A DNA stretch of 5,885 bases from Bacteroidales bacterium (GTDB lineage Bacteria; Bacteroidota; Bacteroidia; Bacteroidales; ML635J-15): the NCBI GenBank assembly GCA_028701945.1, contig JAQVPT010000234.1:1-5885 (forward strand), written 5' to 3'. The notes under the pieces were generated by a model that was given only the letters and a program-made list of their open reading frames with translations, searched no databases and was not told the DNA's origin. The translations under genes and the position numbers were made by a program. This document shows, piece after piece, positions 1-5,058 of this stretch. The number at the start of each line of letters is the position of its first letter. Position 1 is the stretch's first letter.

Positions 1-32
1 AACCGTGAACCGCGAACCGTTTAACTGCGAAC
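1..32. repeat. Degenerate 7-8 bp tandem repeat (AACCGYG units)
   Basis: The window opens with three adjacent 7 bp units, AACCGTG, AACCGCG and AACCGTT, followed by a diverged 8 bp unit TAACTGCG and a final AAC. No reading frame or RNA fold is supported here. The array may begin before the window. It looks like slippage-prone non-coding sequence; a function is not evident. Confidence 0.6.
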
Positions 33-63
33 TTTTTTCTGTTCTCTTGTTCAAATAAAACTG

Positions 64-95
64 TGGTTCTGTGATTCTGTGTTCCAGTGATTCTG
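64..95. repeat. Four-unit 8 bp tandem repeat (TGATTCTG consensus)
   Basis: Four consecutive 8 bp units read TGGTTCTG, TGATTCTG, TGTTCCAG, TGATTCTG. It is the second of three short-period arrays in the first 180 bases; the unit differs from the first array but shares a TTC-rich core. It lies in the intergenic leader upstream of the DHH phosphoesterase. No function can be assigned. Confidence 0.6.
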
Positions 96-142
96 TATCA
101 TAACATCAACTAATCATCAAATCTTTTCTCTGTTCTTTACTT

Positions 143-174
143 CGATTGTTCCATTGTTCGATTGTTCGAATGTT
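143..174. repeat. Four-unit 8 bp tandem repeat (CGATTGTT consensus)
   Basis: Four consecutive 8 bp units read CGATTGTT, CCATTGTT, CGATTGTT, CGAATGTT, and a fifth unit begins with C at 175. The period is exactly 8 bp, as in the array at 64-95. The stretch from here to the first gene (175-316) is AT-rich and shows only a weak promoter candidate and one small hairpin. Confidence 0.6.
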
Positions 175-230
175 CAAAACGATTTGCTATCGACAATTCT
201 TACCTTTTGTGCAAATTACGTTCAACATTT

Positions 231-261
231 TTTGATTACATTGATATTAAACATATTTTAT
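231..261 (+). promoter_or_regulatory. Possible Bacteroidota-type promoter for the DHH-FKBP unit
   Basis: A TTTG at 231-234 is followed after 19 bases by TATTTTAT at 254-261. This resembles the Bacteroidota housekeeping pattern (TTTG, about 17-23 bp, TAnnTTTG), but the second half of the -7 box matches poorly. The spacing is right and it would leave a leader of about 50 bases before the ATG. It is a weak candidate only. Confidence 0.22.
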
Positions 262-280
262 TTCTCACTTTAAAAAAAAT

Positions 281-296
281 ACCTTATTTTTAAGGT
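281..296. other. Small hairpin between an A-tract and a T-tract
   Basis: ACCTTA (281-286) pairs perfectly with TAAGGT (291-296) around a TTTT loop. Eight A's lie just before it (272-279) and a short T run follows. Read on the minus strand the hairpin is followed by eight T's, the shape of an intrinsic terminator, but no minus-strand gene feeds into it. On the plus strand it would sit in the leader of the DHH gene, about 20 bases before its start. Its role is unclear. Confidence 0.35.
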
Positions 297-316
297 TTTG
301 AAACGAAGATATAAAT

Positions 317-1354
317 ATGTCAAATATCATTAAATACTCTAAAGAATTAAAACTTTTTGAATCAAAAATTAAAGATGCAGAAAATATCATTATTGTTCCT
401 CATTACAATCCTGATGGAGATGCAATAGGTTCGGCTCTTGCTCTATGCCTTGTTTTACGAAATGCAGGTAAAAACGCAAGCGTTATAAGCCCAACTCAAT
501 ATCCATCATTTTTATTTTGGATGCCTGGGCGTAAATATTTGACAAGTTTGGGTAAAAAAACCGAATCAAATCCAGATATATTTAAAGATGCTGATATGCT
601 AATTGGAGTTGATTTTAATGCTCTTAACAGAATAAAAAACGTCTCAGACAGATTTAATAATTCAGACGCATACAAAATACTCATCGACCACCATCCAAAT
701 CCTGAAGATTTTACAGATTTATTATTCTCGGAAACAAGTTACTGTTCTACTGCAGGATTACTTTTTGAAATAATTGAAAACACCTATCTAAAACAATATC
801 TAGATAAAGATATTGCAAGCTGTTTGTATACAGGTATAATGACAGATACAGGTTCTTTTAGCTTTAACTCGTCGAATCCAAATACTTTTAGGATAGTTTC
901 GGAATTACTGAAACTTGGCATAGAAAAAGATATTATTTATGATAGAGTCTATAACAGTTTTACAATGGATCGTATGCGTTTTATGGGTCATGTTATGCTC
1001 AATAGAATGGTTATAATTCCTGAGTTAAAAACAGGATATATTTATATTACTGCTCAAGACCGTAAAGATTTTAAAGAGAAATTTGGAGATACTGAAAATT
1101 TCGTAAATTTTCCTTTGTCAGTTAAAGGAATAATTTTCGCAGCAATTTTTATCCAACGTGATAATTTTGTCAAAATTAGTTTACGATCAAAAGGAAGTTT
1201 CTCTGTTAATGAGTTTTCAGCTAAATATTTTAATGGAGGCGGACATATTAATGCTGCCGGAGGAGAAAGTTTTGGATCTTTACAAGAAACTATCGAAAAA
1301 TTCGTTGAATCATTACAGGATTACAAAAGCATTCTGAAAAATTACAATTATTAA
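317..1354 (+). CDS. DHH/DHHA1 family phosphoesterase (NrnA-like oligoribonuclease / pAp phosphatase)
   Basis: A 345-residue cytoplasmic metal-dependent phosphoesterase. The N-terminal DHH domain shows the metal ligands expected of the family: H29 and the D33/D35 pair in HYNPDGDAIGS, D99 in GVDFNALNRI, the DHH triad at 124-126 and D177 in MTDTGS. The C-terminal DHHA1 domain carries the substrate-binding GGGHINAAGG at 307-316. Family members of this size (about 310-345 residues) include NrnA, which degrades short oligoribonucleotides and dephosphorylates 3'-phosphoadenosine 5'-phosphate; other substrates such as cyclic-dinucleotide breakdown products are possible, so the exact substrate is inferred. 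No signal peptide is visible. The ATG at 317 lacks a Shine-Dalgarno sequence, usual for Bacteroidota. The stop codon TAA shares its last A with the ATG of the next gene, pointing to translational coupling. Confidence 0.93.
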   Translation: MSNIIKYSKELKLFESKIKDAENIIIVPHYNPDGDAIGSALALCLVLRNAGKNASVISPTQYPSFLFWMPGRKYLTSLGKKTESNPDIFKDADMLIGVDFNALNRIKNVSDRFNNSDAYKILIDHHPNPEDFTDLLFSETSYCSTAGLLFEIIENTYLKQYLDKDIASCLYTGIMTDTGSFSFNSSNPNTFRIVSELLKLGIEKDIIYDRVYNSFTMDRMRFMGHVMLNRMVIIPELKTGYIYITAQDRKDFKEKFGDTENFVNFPLSVKGIIFAAIFIQRDNFVKISLRSKGSFSVNEFSAKYFNGGGHINAAGGESFGSLQETIEKFVESLQDYKSILKNYNY

Positions 1355-1920
1355 TGATTATGAAAATAATTAAAATACTTGCTCTAACCTTAACTCCCTT
1401 ACTTATAATAATAGGATGCAATAATGAACAAACCAACAATGAGACAGCAACACCATTACCATACTCTGTCGTAAAAAAGGAACACGAAAAAGAACTGTTA
1501 GAGTGGAATAAAAACATTGTTGAGATAGATAATACTGTTATAGATAAGTTTGCAGAAAGGCGAAAATGGAATATGGAAGTTTCTGGCTCTGGACTTTATT
1601 ATCAAATTTATAAAAATGGAGATGGAGAAAAATCTAAAGATGGAAAAATCGCCGAATTTTCTTACACCACAATGCTACTAAACGGAGATTTACTATATTT
1701 ATCTGATAAAACAGGCAACAGATTTATGCATCTAGGACATAATCAAGAAGAAACTGGTCTTAACGAAGGCTTGATGATGATGAGAGTTGGCGACAAAGCC
1801 CGATTTATATTACCGCCTCACCTTGCTTTTGGTGTGCCCGGAGACGGAAATCTTGTTGCACCCTATACAATTCTTGTGTATGATGTCGAATTAATTGGTT
1901 TAAACGATAAAATTGATTAA
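1354..1920 (+). CDS. FKBP-type peptidyl-prolyl cis-trans isomerase lipoprotein (GldI-like)
   Basis: A 188-residue predicted lipoprotein. It starts with a short basic segment and hydrophobic core, then a lipobox ending IIGC with the lipidated cysteine at 22. An Asn/Glu/Thr-rich linker and a charged helical stretch (about 40-72) follow. The FKBP fold occupies about 80-182, with GLNEGLMMMRVGDKARFILPP, the HLAFG turn (156-160) and a terminal YTILVYDVEL strand. It should fold proteins in the periplasm or at the outer-membrane inner face. The active site departs from FKBP12: the Trp of the usual WDEG is Leu, the key Tyr of LAYG is Phe, and the FD dipeptide after the first strands reads LY, so catalysis may be weak. 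Size, lipobox and the DHH gene upstream fit gliding-associated GldI, but Bacteroidota have several such lipoproteins. The start could be Met1 (overlapping the upstream stop) or Met3 at 1360. Confidence 0.9.
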   Translation: MIMKIIKILALTLTPLLIIIGCNNEQTNNETATPLPYSVVKKEHEKELLEWNKNIVEIDNTVIDKFAERRKWNMEVSGSGLYYQIYKNGDGEKSKDGKIAEFSYTTMLLNGDLLYLSDKTGNRFMHLGHNQEETGLNEGLMMMRVGDKARFILPPHLAFGVPGDGNLVAPYTILVYDVELIGLNDKID

Positions 1921-1931
1921 ATTTTTATTCC

Positions 1932-1944
1932 GTACATGACAAAA
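1932..1944. repeat. Solo copy of the terminal repeat core (outer end of the decayed IS)
   Basis: GTACATGACAAAA at 1932-1944 is identical to 13 bases of the inverted repeats at 2173-2189, 2564-2580 and 2846-2862. It sits exactly where the antisense transposase remnant ends, encoding its V-L-S-C-T residues. It is therefore best read as the surviving end of the older, interrupted insertion sequence. Confidence 0.7.
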
Positions 1945-2160
1945 CTGTAAAGACATCTATATCGGTCTGATTTTTAAAGTTTAACAATACGTTTGCGATG
2001 TAAGAAAGACCTAATTTGGAAATGTTTTTCGCCTTTCGTCCATGTTTCTTGATTTCGATGCTTTTAATGTTTCCATTTGTGAATATTTCAGTTTTGTGTG
2101 CCATACAAACGCTTTATCATTACAACAAGAGTTGATTTTTCAATTCTTTCTATATTTTGT

Positions 2161-2170
2161 AAATGAGTAT
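2161..2170. repeat. Left target-site duplication (10 bp)
   Basis: AAATGAGTAT is repeated exactly at 2866-2875. The two copies bracket the element whose inverted repeats lie at 2173-2189 and 2846-2862. Neither copy extends by even one more matching base on its left. Ten bases falls in the range of target duplications made by IS4-family transposases. Joining the two copies restores the order of the split transposase remnant. Confidence 0.75.
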
Positions 2171-2172
2171 AT

Positions 2173-2189
2173 AGTACATGACAAAAATT
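2173..2189 (+). repeat. Left terminal inverted repeat, outer copy
   Basis: AGTACATGACAAAAATT is the exact reverse complement of 2846-2862 and identical to 2564-2580. It begins three bases inside the left target duplication. Confidence 0.8.
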
Positions 2190-2240
2190 ATTAATCAATT
2201 ATAAACTAATCATTTATTAGCAATTCATCATTAATAAGCA

Positions 2241-2321
2241 ATGCTAAAAGCCTTGCATAAAACTCTACCATTCAGCACGTTAGGTATTTTTCTATTTTTG
2301 GTTATAAACCCAAAGGAGTAA
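2241..2321 (+). other. 26-codon open frame in the repeat (also at 2632-2712)
   Basis: The frame begins MLKALHKTLPF and ends LVINPKE before TAA, with a hydrophobic middle (GIFLFLV). Copy B keeps the same frame and stop with two amino-acid changes, Pro to Gln and Leu to Ile. It has no recognisable ribosome binding site and lies in the element's left end, so it could be chance, a leader peptide, or a conserved nucleic-acid signal. I do not recognise a family. I do not call it a gene. Confidence 0.2.
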
Positions 2322-2345
2322 GGGTGAAATAAAACTTTTGCTCAC

Positions 2346-2537
2346 AAGTTTATGCCCTACGGGCAAAGTTTACTAAGGAGTATGTTTTTTTATTGACATA
2401 TATGTCCTACGGACAAAAGAAACAGTTTACAAATCTAAAACTTTAGCATACAATTTTTGTTTTGTAGTCCGTAGGACTTCAATGTCAATAAAAAACAACA
2501 ATTCACTCCCTGTTTTGTCCGTAGGACATAAACATAT
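2346..2537. repeat. REP/BIME-like foldback with four CCTACGG palindromes
   Basis: Four 13-base hairpins occur: TGCCCTACGGGCA (2353-2365), TGTCCTACGGACA (2403-2415), AGTCCGTAGGACT (2466-2478) and TGTCCGTAGGACA (2516-2528). Each has a 5 bp stem around a three-base loop. The first two carry TAC in the loop and the last two GTA, and the flanks are mirrored: the sequence around the first pairs with the fourth, and the run TTTATTGACAT near 2390 pairs with ATGTCAATAAA near 2482. The whole therefore forms one imperfect foldback with arms of about 70-80 bases and a ~40-base loop. Such palindromic intergenic repeats are common in Bacteroidota genomes and resemble REP/BIME units. It separates the two 178 bp copies. 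Confidence 0.7.
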
Positions 2538-2562
2538 CTGTTTTTTTTTCTACAAATAAACT

Positions 2563-2740
2563 TAGTACATGACAAAAATTATTAATCAATTATAAACTAA
2601 TCACTTATTAACAATTCATCATTAATAAGCAATGCTAAAAGCCTTGCATAAAACTCTACAATTCAGCACGTTAGGTATTTTTATATTTTTGGTTATAAAC
2701 CCAAAGGAGTAAGGGTGAAATAAAACTTTTGCTTACAAGT
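2563..2740 (+). repeat. 178 bp direct repeat, copy B (IS left end)
   Basis: Second copy of the IS left end. The five differences from copy A lie at 2604, 2611, 2660, 2682 and 2734. The change at 2611 (G to A) weakens the inner CTAAT/ATTAG hairpin; the rest of the fold is kept. It runs straight into the tail that carries the right inverted repeat. Confidence 0.85.
2564..2580 (+). repeat. Internal copy of the left terminal inverted repeat
   Basis: AGTACATGACAAAAATT recurs here at the head of the second 178 bp repeat. With the right end at 2846-2862 it could define a shorter ~300 bp element. The ten bases before it (CAAATAAACT at 2553-2562) do not match the bases after the right end, so it was not inserted here independently with a 10 bp duplication. 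Confidence 0.75.
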
Positions 2741-2743
2741 ATT

Positions 2744-2803
2744 GGTTTTCTAGTTACTCGAAAACCAGATTGTGGTCGAAAACCAAATTGTGGCAGTAAC
2801 GAG
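2744..2803 (+). repeat. 18 bp tandem repeat and stem-loops in the element tail
   Basis: TCGAAAACCAGATTGTGG (2758-2775) is followed directly by a copy with one change (2776-2793), and a decayed third copy follows at about 2800-2817. Overlapping this, GGTTTTC (2744-2750) pairs with GAAAACC at 2760-2766 or 2778-2784, and CTAGTTACT (2750-2758) pairs with AGTAACGAG (2795-2803) with one mismatch. Alternative folds are thus possible. This is private to the tail and absent from copy A. Confidence 0.6.
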
Positions 2804-2845
2804 AAAAGCAGATTGTGAAATATCAAACAGAAATAGATATTTTTA

Positions 2846-2862
2846 AATTTTTGTCATGTACT
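2846..2862 (-). repeat. Right terminal inverted repeat
   Basis: The 17 bases are the exact reverse complement of both left-end copies. Read on the plus strand in the frame ending at TAG 2863-2865, they encode F-L-S-C-T, so the inverted repeat doubles as the last codons of the transposase gene. Confidence 0.8.
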
Positions 2863-2865
2863 TAG

Positions 2866-2875
2866 AAATGAGTAT
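2866..2875. repeat. Right target-site duplication (10 bp)
   Basis: A second exact AAATGAGTAT lies directly after the right end of the mobile element. On the minus strand it codes part of the T-H-L junction of the transposase remnant, which shows that the target was the older IS. Confidence 0.75.
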
Positions 2876-3050
2876 TTTAATATTTTACCCACTTGTTTTA
2901 TCAATTTATTTAAATTTGAATAAAATTATGCTATAAAGCATTATGTTTTCAATATATTATCATGCTTTTTGTTGATAAAAATTGTTAGTTTCGCAAAATG
3001 TAATTATACAGTAAAAACGATATATAAATAAATAATAGTAACCAATTATT
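2876..3050 (+). promoter_or_regulatory. Leader and presumed promoter region of bcd-etfBA
   Basis: These 175 AT-rich bases between the mobile element and the bcd start must hold the operon promoter unless transcription enters from the element. The best -7-like box is TAGTTTCG at 2986-2993 (TAnnTTTG with one mismatch), but no TTTG lies at the usual distance; the TTTG at 2968-2971 is only 14 bases away. A small hairpin, ATGCT/AGCAT (2928-2932 with 2937-2941), is present. No ribosome binding site precedes the ATG. Confidence 0.25.
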
Positions 3051-4190
3051 ATGGATTTTAGCTTAACAAATAGAGAAAAACTTTTTCTACAAATGATTAC
3101 AGATTTTGCAGAAAAAGAAGTTAAACCTATAGCGGCAGAAATAGATGAGGAAGAAAGATTTCCAGTCGAAACTGTCAAAAAAATGGGAAAAATCGGATTA
3201 ATGGGAATTCCTGTTCCTGTTCAATATGGCGGACAAGGTGGCACAAATCAATTATACAGTTTGGCTGTTGAAGAGTTGTCACGTGTTTGTGGCACAACAG
3301 GAGTTATTGTTTCGGCTCATACCTCATTATGCATTGCTCCAATTTTGGAAAATGGTAACGAAGAGCAAAAAATGAAATATTTACCCAAATTGAGCAGCGG
3401 CGAATGGCTTGGAGCATTTGGACTAACTGAACCAAATGCTGGAACAGATGCTGCCATGCAACAAACATTTGCGGTTGACGCTGGAGAAAAATGGATTTTG
3501 AATGGCTCGAAAATTTTTATTACAAATGCTGGCTATGCTGATATATATATTATAATGGCAATGACAGACAAATCGGCAGGTACAAGAGGAATTTCAGCAT
3601 TTATTGTTGAAAGTGGGACTCCAGGATTTAGCGTTGGAAAACAAGAAAAGAAATTAGGAATTAGAGGCTCTGCCACTTGCGAACTAGTTTTCGAAAACTG
3701 CGAAATACCTAAAGAAAATCTATTAGGTGCTATTGGAAAAGGATTTGGAATTGCTATGAAAACCCTCGATGGTGGACGTATTGGGATTGCAGCTCAGGCC
3801 TTAGGAATTGCTCAGGGAGCAATGGACGAAACCATCAAATATACCAAGGAACGTAAACAATTTGGGAGACCTATTTCGGCTTTTCAAAATACTCAATTTC
3901 AAATGGCAGATTTGGAAACAAAAGTTCAAGCTGCTCGTTTATTGGTTAGGGCTGCTGCATATAAAAAAGATGAGAAACTTCCATATTCAGTTGATGCGGC
4001 TATGTGTAAACTTTATGCCTCAGAAGTTGCAATGGAAGTAACTACAAAAGCGGTTCAGTTTCACGGTGGATATGGCTATACACGAGAATATCCAGTTGAG
4101 CGGATGATGCGTGATGCTAAAATTACCGAAATTTATGAAGGAACTTCTGAAGTGCAACGTATGGTAATTGCTGCTAAACTTTTCAAATAA
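3051..4190 (+). CDS. bcd: Short-chain (butyryl-CoA-type) acyl-CoA dehydrogenase
   Basis: A 379-residue soluble flavoenzyme, the normal length for the family. It interconverts a short-chain acyl-CoA and its trans-2-enoyl-CoA using FAD and passes electrons to or from ETF. The FAD/substrate signature GLTEPNAGTD is at 124-133 and the mid-domain motif ITNAGYAD at 157-164. TLDGGRIGIAAQALGIAQG spans 238-256, QFGRPISAFQ spans 270-279, and the C-terminal signature RMMRDAKITEIYEGTSE (351-367) holds the expected catalytic base Glu363. The sequence closely follows clostridial butyryl-CoA dehydrogenase as I recall it, including EVKPIAAEIDE and VCGTTGVIVSAHTS. The next two genes are the ETF subunits on the same strand, supporting a complex. 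Chain length and direction (oxidation, or crotonyl-CoA reduction in fermentation) are inferred. The ATG at 3051 gives the canonical MDFSLT start. Confidence 0.93.
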   Translation: MDFSLTNREKLFLQMITDFAEKEVKPIAAEIDEEERFPVETVKKMGKIGLMGIPVPVQYGGQGGTNQLYSLAVEELSRVCGTTGVIVSAHTSLCIAPILENGNEEQKMKYLPKLSSGEWLGAFGLTEPNAGTDAAMQQTFAVDAGEKWILNGSKIFITNAGYADIYIIMAMTDKSAGTRGISAFIVESGTPGFSVGKQEKKLGIRGSATCELVFENCEIPKENLLGAIGKGFGIAMKTLDGGRIGIAAQALGIAQGAMDETIKYTKERKQFGRPISAFQNTQFQMADLETKVQAARLLVRAAAYKKDEKLPYSVDAAMCKLYASEVAMEVTTKAVQFHGGYGYTREYPVERMMRDAKITEIYEGTSEVQRMVIAAKLFK

Positions 4191-4255
4191 AACAAGTTGA
4201 TATCTGATATAAAAGATTTAAATCAACAATTTTGAATTAAGAAAAATAAGAAAAA

Positions 4256-5047
4256 ATGAAAATAATAGTTTGTATCAAACAGGTTCCAGACACCACAGAA
4301 ATTAGAATAAATCCAGAAACTGGAACGATGATTCGAGATGGTGTTCCAAGTATTATGAATCCAGATGATAAAGGCGGATTAGAAATGGCTCTACGCCTTA
4401 AAGATGAATTCAATGCACACATTACAGTAATTACAATGGGACCACCTCAGGCTGAAAATATACTTCGTGAGGCTTATGCACTCGGTGTGGATCGAGCAAT
4501 TTTATTGACCGACCGCAAATTTGCTGGTGCCGACACATTAGCTACTTCTAATGCACTGGCTGGAGCACTCCGAAACATTGATTACGATTTAATTATTGCT
4601 GGTCGTCAGGCTATTGATGGCGATACTGCACAAGTGGGACCTCAAATGGCCGAACACTTGCAATTACCTCAGGTTTCTTATGTTGCTGATATACATTACA
4701 ATCAAAATAATTTGCTAACTATAAAAAAGGAAACAGAGGAAGGTTATCAAATGCTTGAAGCGGAAATGCCTTGTGTACTTACGGTTTTGGCATCGGCAAA
4801 TATAGCTAGATATATGACTGTTTCAGGTATCATTACGGCTTTCGACAAAGATGTGGAAGTTTGGGGTGCCGATAAAATTGATGTTGATGAAGCAAAACTT
4901 GGTCTAAAAGGATCACCGACAAGAGTAAAAAAATCATTCACTAAGGGACGTAAAGGTGCTGGGGAAGTTTTTGAAGTTGAAGCGGAAGAAGCTGTTGGCA
5001 TTATCATCAGCAAAATGAAAGAAAAATTTATTATTAAACCTAACTAA
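4256..5047 (+). CDS. etfB: Electron transfer flavoprotein beta subunit
   Basis: A 263-residue cytoplasmic subunit that pairs with EtfA to carry electrons between acyl-CoA dehydrogenase and a second redox partner. The N-terminal MKIIVCIKQVPDT is typical. NPDDKGGLE is at 35-43, GADTLATS at 91-98, and the nucleotide-binding AGRQAIDGDTAQVGP at 115-129. The family signature runs from KKETEEG (157-163) to MPCVLTV (171-177). LGLKGSPTRVKKS (215-227) is the conserved segment near the dehydrogenase-docking loop. It resembles EtfB of anaerobes such as Clostridium and Acidaminococcus, whose ETFs bifurcate electrons from NADH to ferredoxin and crotonyl-CoA; whether this one does cannot be settled from this window. 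It follows bcd by 65 bases, which contain a weak stem (GTTGAT 4196-4201 with ATCAAC 4222-4227) but no clear terminator. Confidence 0.95.
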   Translation: MKIIVCIKQVPDTTEIRINPETGTMIRDGVPSIMNPDDKGGLEMALRLKDEFNAHITVITMGPPQAENILREAYALGVDRAILLTDRKFAGADTLATSNALAGALRNIDYDLIIAGRQAIDGDTAQVGPQMAEHLQLPQVSYVADIHYNQNNLLTIKKETEEGYQMLEAEMPCVLTVLASANIARYMTVSGIITAFDKDVEVWGADKIDVDEAKLGLKGSPTRVKKSFTKGRKGAGEVFEVEAEEAVGIIISKMKEKFIIKPN

Positions 5048-5058
5048 TTTTTAAAATC

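Larger units (their letters stand above)
2172..2349 (+). repeat. 178 bp direct repeat, copy A (IS left end)
   Basis: This block aligns without gaps to 2563-2740 (offset 391) with five substitutions, about 97% identity. Similarity stops right after ACAAGT in both copies. It starts with the terminal inverted repeat and has a structured subterminal region: TTATTAAT (2188-2195) pairs with ATTAATAA (2230-2237), enclosing CTAAT/ATTAG (2206-2210 with 2216-2220), followed by the palindrome AGCAATGCT (2237-2245). It contains a 26-codon reading frame from 2241 to 2321. It is probably the untranslated leader end of the parent IS. Confidence 0.85.
2171..2865. mobile_element. Non-autonomous IS4-type element (MITE-like, composite)
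   Basis: A ~695 bp insertion is bounded by a perfect 10 bp target duplication and a perfect 17 bp inverted repeat, AGTACATGACAAAAATT (2173-2189 against 2846-2862). It encodes no complete transposase. Its order is: left-end copy (2172-2349), foldback of palindromes (about 2346-2537), second left-end copy (2563-2740), then a 125 bp tail ending in the right inverted repeat. The tail, read on the plus strand, ends KYQTEIDIFKFLSCT then TAG at 2863-2865. That is homologous to the end of the antisense remnant (KNQTDIDVFTVLSCT), so the element is an internal-deletion derivative of a related IS, mobilised in trans. The second copy plus tail (2563-2865, about 303 bp) alone has the structure of a classical MITE. 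The outermost 2-3 bases at each end do not match, so the exact edges are uncertain by that much. Confidence 0.78.
1925..2899 (-). pseudogene. IS4-family transposase, C-terminal remnant, interrupted and frameshifted
   Basis: On the minus strand three pieces form the C-terminal part of an IS4-type DDE transposase. From about 2899 down to 2866 the reading is KTSG-stop-NIK. The reading then resumes across the target duplication at 2168 as THLQNIERIEK and continues to STLVVMIKRLYG. After a frameshift near 2104, an open stretch of 59 codons (ATG at 2104-2102, stop at 1927-1925) contains the family-like IEIKKHGRKAKNISKLGL and ends VFTVLSCTE. Together this recalls the pattern K-x-x-G-F-N-x-E-D-T-H, then R-I-E-K, then I-K-K-H-G-R-K, ending F-L-S-C-T, which I know from Bacteroidota IS4 transposases; no search was run. 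One in-frame stop, two frameshifts and the inserted element show it is dead. The catalytic N-terminal part is absent, lost toward the bcd promoter. The 3' end overlaps the inverted-repeat motif at 1932-1944. Confidence 0.72.

Noticed and set aside
496..684. Minus-strand 62-codon open frame inside the DHH gene
   Set aside because: It lies fully antisense to well-conserved DHH motifs and shows no family features; it is a shadow frame.
1290..1517. Minus-strand 75-codon open frame across the DHH/FKBP junction
   Set aside because: It is opposite the coupled gene junction and the lipoprotein signal; its composition reflects the complementary strand of a hydrophobic segment.
1921..1990. Intrinsic terminator after the FKBP gene
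   Set aside because: No GC stem followed by a T-run is present directly after the stop; the sequence is already the IS remnant.
2346..2537. CRISPR array
   Set aside because: The four repeats are only 13-base palindromes in mixed orientation with unequal spacing, and no cas gene is nearby; a REP-like foldback explains them better.
2172..2740. Integrative element attachment sites or a toxin-antitoxin or retron-type system
   Set aside because: The direct repeats begin with transposon inverted repeats and enclose no gene or reverse transcriptase; the target duplication and transposase tail point to an IS derivative.
2960..3178. Minus-strand 72-codon open frame over the bcd start
   Set aside because: It is antisense to the conserved N-terminus of the dehydrogenase and has no recognisable motif.
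3808..4041. Plus-strand 77-codon frame within bcd
   Set aside because: It is an alternative frame of conserved dehydrogenase sequence with no supporting features.
4191..4255. Terminator or separate promoter between bcd and etfB
   Set aside because: Only a 6 bp AT-rich stem with a ~20-base loop and no T-run is visible, so the genes are best kept in one operon.
4747..5013. Minus-strand frame opposite etfB (and a similar one at 4237-4422)
   Set aside because: They are antisense to EtfB signature motifs; the Ser/Ala/Thr-rich product of the first is typical of a shadow frame.
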